From Oscillospiraceae bacterium (GTDB lineage Bacteria; Bacillota; Clostridia; Oscillospirales; Ruminococcaceae), in the NCBI GenBank assembly GCA_003508605.1, contig DNUB01000194.1, forward strand, positions 1-8,854: a DNA stretch of 8,854 bases, written 5' to 3'. Below, piece after piece: positions 6,401-8,854 of the stretch. Within the stretch, counting starts at the first letter, position 1; each line of letters opens with the position of its first letter. The notes below the pieces were generated by a model. It saw only the letters and a list, made by a program, of their open reading frames with translations. It was not told the origin of the DNA and did not search any database. The position numbers were made by a program, and so were the translations under genes.

Positions 6401-8544
6401 TCAATATCTTCATAAGCCAAATAGCGAGCAAGACCTATTTGGATCTTCTTTATCTGCGCCTTTTGAGGAAGCGTAATCTGATAATAGGTGTGATTGTCCT
6501 TATCGGTTTTTCTTTGGATAGACGCAGCATTTCTGCCAAGGCTGGTCAGATTGCCCTCCTTGTCCCAATAGTTGATTTTAACGTAAAAATATCCTAAATC
6601 CGAGGGCGTTATTTCCTGAAAAGCGATTTTCTGAATGGTATATTCTCTATCAAATTCGTAGAACAAGCCGTTATTGCCCAAATTGTTATATCCGCCGCCG
6701 TCCCATGAGTTAAGGAGATAATGAGACAGAGGGGCGTTGTCAACGGTACCCCAGGCAGTTTTTCCCTCGGCGTCGAGAGGACTGTCAACCATTAAGCCGC
6801 TGTTGAACCATGCGCCTGTAATATGCTCGGAAACCTGACCGGCTTCACTGAAATTGATAAGCTTGTATTTCGGAACGGCAGCAGGCTCTAAATCGGTGGT
6901 TACCGCTATAGCCGAAAGAGACGGTCCGCTTTCGCCTATCTCGTTTACGCCTGTTACATAGGCGGTATATTCGGTTTTGTCCTCTAAGCCGTTAACGGTA
7001 TAGGAGTTGGCGGGAATGCCTTCAACCTTGTGATATGCTTCTTCGTCAACGCTCTTATAATATACGTTATAATAATCTGTGTCTTCCATTTTTTTCCATG
7101 AAAGAACTATGCTCTTGTACTTGCCCACTGCCTTAACGTTGTCGGGCTTGTCGGGACGTTTGTCGGGCTTGGGTGTAACGGTTATGGAATCGCAGTAGCC
7201 GCTGCTCCAGGTGCCGTTTACAGATTGAACGGATACGGTATAATCGGTGTTGTTTACCAATTCCCCGCCGCCAAAGGCGGTGACTGTGAGAGAATTGCCC
7301 GTCACCTTAACGGTTTCAAACCTTTCGCCCTGCTTTATCATAACTTCATATCCCGTAACATTTACACAGCTGTCCCAATTCAAGGTAAATGTTTTGCTGC
7401 CTGCCGTTGCGGCAAGATTCTCGGGAATATCAAGGGAGGGCTCGGGAATCCTTTCCTCCATGCCGTTTACAAATTCCACGTATGAAATTTCCGCCAAATC
7501 ATTGTTATTCTGCATTTCCGAGATACGTACGGTTACCTTTTTAACAGCAATCTGAGAACCCAGATTTATTTCTATGTTGCCATGCTCATCCTGTTCCACC
7601 GAAACGTTTTCGCTTTCAAGCAGATTATGTATTCCGTAAACGATGGGAGCCTGTACCGTGTACTCCGCTCCGTTTTCCTCATAAACAATATCAAGAACGC
7701 CCTTTGAAACAGGGTTGTTTTCATTAACGCCTATAAGCAAGCCGTCGGTATGGGAAGCACCGTTTGTCTGCGCAATGTTTATTTCCAGTGAAACGGGGTT
7801 TTCGCTTGATATGGCTTCGCCGTTTTCGGCAGTGAGTCTTACTGCGCCGCTGTTTGTAAACAGATTGCAGATTTCGCCCTCAATGCTTGTGCCTTCTCCT
7901 GCATTCGCCGAAAGAACGGAGGAAGGTATTGAGGTTTCGGGAAAAGCCAAAATATGGCTGTCGGTTTTATAGCTTTTTGCAAGATATTCCAAATCAACCA
8001 AGTCAAATTCACCGTCGCCGTTTAAATCGGCAACATTGTCGGTATTGTCCGAATCAACAGCGTCAATCAGACAATCCTTATCCTTATCGTCGATAACGCC
8101 GTCGCCGTTTGCATCGCCTATAAGCAGCGCACCGGGGTGAGGAGCGTTTTCCGTATAGCTGAAGCCCTCCACAAAGCCCGTAAGCAGCTTAACCGAAGCC
8201 GCCTGAGTGTCTACGGTAATATTCTGTGTGTAGTCCGCAAAGCCGGGGGCGGATACTTTCAGAGTATACTCCCCGGGGGGAAGCTCCTTAAAGGATGCGT
8301 TGTTCCTGCTCTCCCCATTATCGGAGGAAAGAAGAATTTTCTGAGAAGCCTTGCCGGTAAGCTCGGCGGTAAATTCAACCGAGCTGTTCAGAGTCAGTGC
8401 AGGAGCAACGGAAACGTTTATTTCTCCGGTATTAACGGGTTCGTTTTCCGCTGCGGGGATCTGTGCTACGATCTCAAAGCCGAGCTGAAACAGCATAGCC
8501 AAAGATACGGCTATCGACAATACATACTTTACGGTTTTACTCAT
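3448..8544 (-). CDS. Secreted multidomain M60 (enhancin-like) zinc metallopeptidase with N-terminal dockerin
   Basis: M60 peptidases are secreted gluzincins, many acting on mucins and other glycoproteins. The catalytic motif is GWGIAHEIGHCINQ (HEIGH 1101-1105) with the third zinc ligand E1116 in AEITNN, fitting the family's HExGH...E(V/I)TNN signature. The order I read is: signal peptide 1-27 or so; beta-sandwich of the carboxypeptidase-regulatory type 40-120 (PPGEYTLKVSAPGF); dockerin 140-193 with two full calcium loops (D144, N146, D148, D155 and D173, N175, D177, D184); galactose-binding-like segment 200-365; two FN3 domains (about 367-457 and 463-551); discoidin-like carbohydrate-binding domain 555-725; helical segment 730-795; M60 N-terminal beta part 798-920; M60 catalytic part 925-1255; FN3-like 1300-1390; second F5/8C/CBM32-like domain 1395-1543; unassigned C-terminal module 1545-1698. 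There is no membrane anchor or LPXTG, so retention probably depends on the dockerin. TAAGGAGGA with 8-base spacing supports the ATG. The frame is intact throughout. Confidence 0.95.
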   Translation of the reverse strand: MSKTVKYVLSIAVSLAMLFQLGFEIVAQIPAAENEPVNTGEINVSVAPALTLNSSVEFTAELTGKASQKILLSSDNGESRNNASFKELPPGEYTLKVSAPGFADYTQNITVDTQAASVKLLTGFVEGFSYTENAPHPGALLIGDANGDGVIDDKDKDCLIDAVDSDNTDNVADLNGDGEFDLVDLEYLAKSYKTDSHILAFPETSIPSSVLSANAGEGTSIEGEICNLFTNSGAVRLTAENGEAISSENPVSLEINIAQTNGASHTDGLLIGVNENNPVSKGVLDIVYEENGAEYTVQAPIVYGIHNLLESENVSVEQDEHGNIEINLGSQIAVKKVTVRISEMQNNNDLAEISYVEFVNGMEERIPEPSLDIPENLAATAGSKTFTLNWDSCVNVTGYEVMIKQGERFETVKVTGNSLTVTAFGGGELVNNTDYTVSVQSVNGTWSSGYCDSITVTPKPDKRPDKPDNVKAVGKYKSIVLSWKKMEDTDYYNVYYKSVDEEAYHKVEGIPANSYTVNGLEDKTEYTAYVTGVNEIGESGPSLSAIAVTTDLEPAAVPKYKLINFSEAGQVSEHITGAWFNSGLMVDSPLDAEGKTAWGTVDNAPLSHYLLNSWDGGGYNNLGNNGLFYEFDREYTIQKIAFQEITPSDLGYFYVKINYWDKEGNLTSLGRNAASIQRKTDKDNHTYYQITLPQKAQIKKIQIGLARYLAYEDIDISEMYFYHYDSIGEDIYSLFEDDLHTTLKPDVTQSTIDALRTRLNTPDEISGELNPELDIWERELKNAEDILNNKSLRPTQGIHTTISTNDVNRGFGGINAWQPLGITADAGDNITVYVGHNSKKSGENTNLQLVATQYHSESSPMFKVVATLKTGVNVIEIPKLWTTDAESGGALYIQYTGNNVNERYAVRVSGGNAVPVLDLYRVTDEEERKSRTESFIAQLTEYAGNMEALHNEIHKNSDNGNVSKYEYNERNCVLGAADIMLDTMMLSLPAKRIVAGAGTGTAAQKAERMLDSFKAMEDMMYLFYQHKGLNENAEKDKDNIPKGHLNIRYQRMFGGAFMYASGNHIGIEWNECAGMVNCTPVVADEEGRYVSGRYFGWGIAHEIGHCINQGSYAVAEITNNYFAQLAQAKDSNQGMRFTYENIYKKVTSGTVGTCSNIATQLGMYWQLHLAYDNNYNYKTFEDPTEQFNSLFYARVDTYSRTPSLAPAPDGIALTLSGGTDQVLMRLSCAAAEKNILDFFKRWGKIPDSDTVKYAEQFEEETRAIYYVDDDSKVYRIENPDGGILGTEGNVDAVGAGTTAKLASPNSNQINFTFTSENIPEEDILGYEIVRCTTSGGVVTKEAAGFTAENTYTDYVATMNNRVITYEVTLVDKYLNRSAPKVLEPIKIRTDGSVDKTSWTLSHNDIKAENAPISVIGDDNSPCDPVPEDRIYDISDGNDSTVYTATVGKDAEITVEFGKSLTISGFKYKAGDENPIGEYIIMAKDDMGVWVQAAKGTFGGDKSIYFSNEEGKYVSTYKTDAVKLVIPNQEGSTVSIAEIDVLGVTGDNVDFRGTSEGVPAIGILSESYRYAEGEGYVIPEGSIVFVGTYKGNPAYNTVLLYDEKGSIVGGIDQEGYLKAEQIILADVPETGNIQDVSDGTWIYWIEPDSDFDISSLNKVRAELYRVNNALTNEGQRMVSDSFFIDIPSTLPSITLTANH

Positions 8545-8587
8545 ACTGTTTTCCTCCTTACATATTTTAAAAAGAATTATATTCCAT

Positions 8588-8629
8588 AGTTTTACGGTAG
8601 TTTTTACCGTGTAGTTTTTACCATATGGT
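8588..8629 (-). promoter_or_regulatory. Cluster of three GGTAAAAACTA-type repeats plus palindrome (candidate operator or leader hairpin)
   Basis: Read on the minus strand, GGTAAAAACTA occurs twice with exact 14-base spacing (+ strand 8598-8608 and 8612-8622), and a shortened third copy CGTAAAACTA abuts at about 8587-8596. ACCATATGGT (8620-8629) is a perfect palindrome at the predicted transcription start. ACGGTA/TACCGT (8594-8599/8605-8610) can form a 6-bp hairpin, and CCATA/TATGG can close an outer stem in the transcript. The position, from about +1 to +37, suits either a repressor operator or an RNA control element for the peptidase. No regulator is identified. Confidence 0.5.
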
Positions 8630-8630
8630 T

Positions 8631-8659
8631 ATTATAGCACAACGAAGTGCCGATTACAA
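8631..8659 (-). promoter_or_regulatory. Housekeeping-type promoter of the M60 peptidase gene
   Basis: On the minus strand TTGTAA (8659-8654) and a perfect TATAAT (8636-8631) are separated by 17 bases. The expected start is near 8624, giving a leader of about 80 bases before the ATG at 8544. The leader contains the repeat cluster and the strong ribosome site. Confidence 0.7.
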
Positions 8660-8702
8660 GAGGATTTTTATTAAATTACACAATATGCAATGCGATTGTT
8701 AT

Positions 8703-8723
8703 AAATGTAACTAAAATGTAACT
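8703..8723 (-). promoter_or_regulatory. 11-bp-phased direct repeat upstream of the peptidase promoter
   Basis: AAATGTAACT occurs at 8703-8712 and 8714-8723, which reads as TTACAT-N5-TTACAT on the minus strand. Direct hexamers spaced one helical turn apart are typical of OmpR/PhoB-type response-regulator sites. The pair is centred about 90 bases upstream of the predicted start, compatible with activation. The binding protein is unknown. Confidence 0.35.
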
Positions 8724-8741
8724 TTAAAAAAATACAAAAAA

Positions 8742-8769
8742 TGAACAAATTCACAAAAACGCTTATAAT
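8742..8769 (+). promoter_or_regulatory. Possible divergent rightward promoter
   Basis: TGAACA (8742-8747), 16 bases, then a perfect TATAAT (8764-8769). The start would be near 8776, leading into a gene beyond the window edge. The -35 box matches the consensus at four of six positions, and AT-rich DNA produces such matches by chance. Confidence 0.35.
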
Positions 8770-8854
8770 GGGGATTTTCTTCAATAATAGTGAAACTTTT
8801 TTCAAGATTTACGTTTTGAAAAACAAAAAATAAAAATAAATACAGCCCATAAAA

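Larger units (their letters stand above)
8660..8854. other. AT-rich upstream/divergent intergenic region, no gene visible
   Basis: The right end is very A/T-rich and has no supportable coding region. It carries the upstream repeat pair (8703-8723) and a possible rightward promoter (8742-8769). It also has an 8-bp inverted repeat, TTTTTCAA/TTGAAAAA (8798-8805/8816-8823), which would lie in the leader of a rightward transcript. It probably separates the leftward peptidase gene from a divergent gene beyond the window. Confidence 0.5.

Noticed and set aside
8137..8589. 150-codon + strand frame opposite the start of the peptidase gene
   Set aside because: It runs antisense through the signal peptide and beta-sandwich of a clearly real gene, and through its leader. 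The protein is low-quality and rich in Arg/Gln; it is a shadow.

Overview
The window looks like chromosome from a spore-forming, host-associated clostridial Firmicute, most likely of the Oscillospiraceae/Ruminococcaceae or Lachnospiraceae type. Three things suggest this. There is a near-canonical spoVT. The intergenic DNA is AT-rich with strong AGGAGG-type ribosome sites. There is also a secreted dockerin-bearing M60 (enhancin-like) metallopeptidase of the kind gut and mucosal bacteria use on mucins and other glycoproteins. No tRNA, rRNA, CRISPR array, transposase or phage gene is visible.

Layout, left to right. Positions 58-585 (+) encode a small membrane-anchored protein whose exported C-terminal domain resembles BECR-type (barnase/EndoU/colicin/RelE-fold) toxin domains; it ends at a weak GNRA-loop terminator (629-646). 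Positions 586-1152 hold no convincing gene but contain several inverted repeats and sit upstream of spoVT (1153-1695, +). Positions 1696-1994, between the convergent spoVT and the next gene, hold a 75-bp imperfect palindrome and a 160-bp element with 16-bp inverted ends. The centre of that element is a strong bidirectional terminator (1872-1909).

The right three quarters of the window is read leftwards. A 1698-residue secreted M60 peptidase (8544-3448) is followed downstream by a 395-residue membrane-anchored surface protein (3182-1995) with a cohesin-like domain, a Pro/Thr linker, a FIVAR-type helical module and a C-terminal membrane anchor. Between the two lies a ~190-bp element (3208-3394) with imperfect inverted ends and an exact 8-bp flanking direct repeat, which looks like a non-autonomous mobile element.

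The main functional reading is that the peptidase has an N-terminal dockerin with two complete calcium loops, and its neighbour has a cohesin-like fold and is tethered to the membrane. They may form a two-gene cell-surface system in which the dockerin docks the secreted glycoprotein-degrading enzyme onto the anchored partner. The cohesin assignment is from strand pattern only and is the weakest link.

Upstream of the peptidase are a good vegetative-type promoter (8631-8659), a cluster of three GGTAAAAACTA-type repeats at and downstream of the predicted start site, and an 11-bp-phased TTACAT pair further upstream. These imply specific regulation. A possible divergent promoter at 8742-8769 would serve a gene beyond the right edge.
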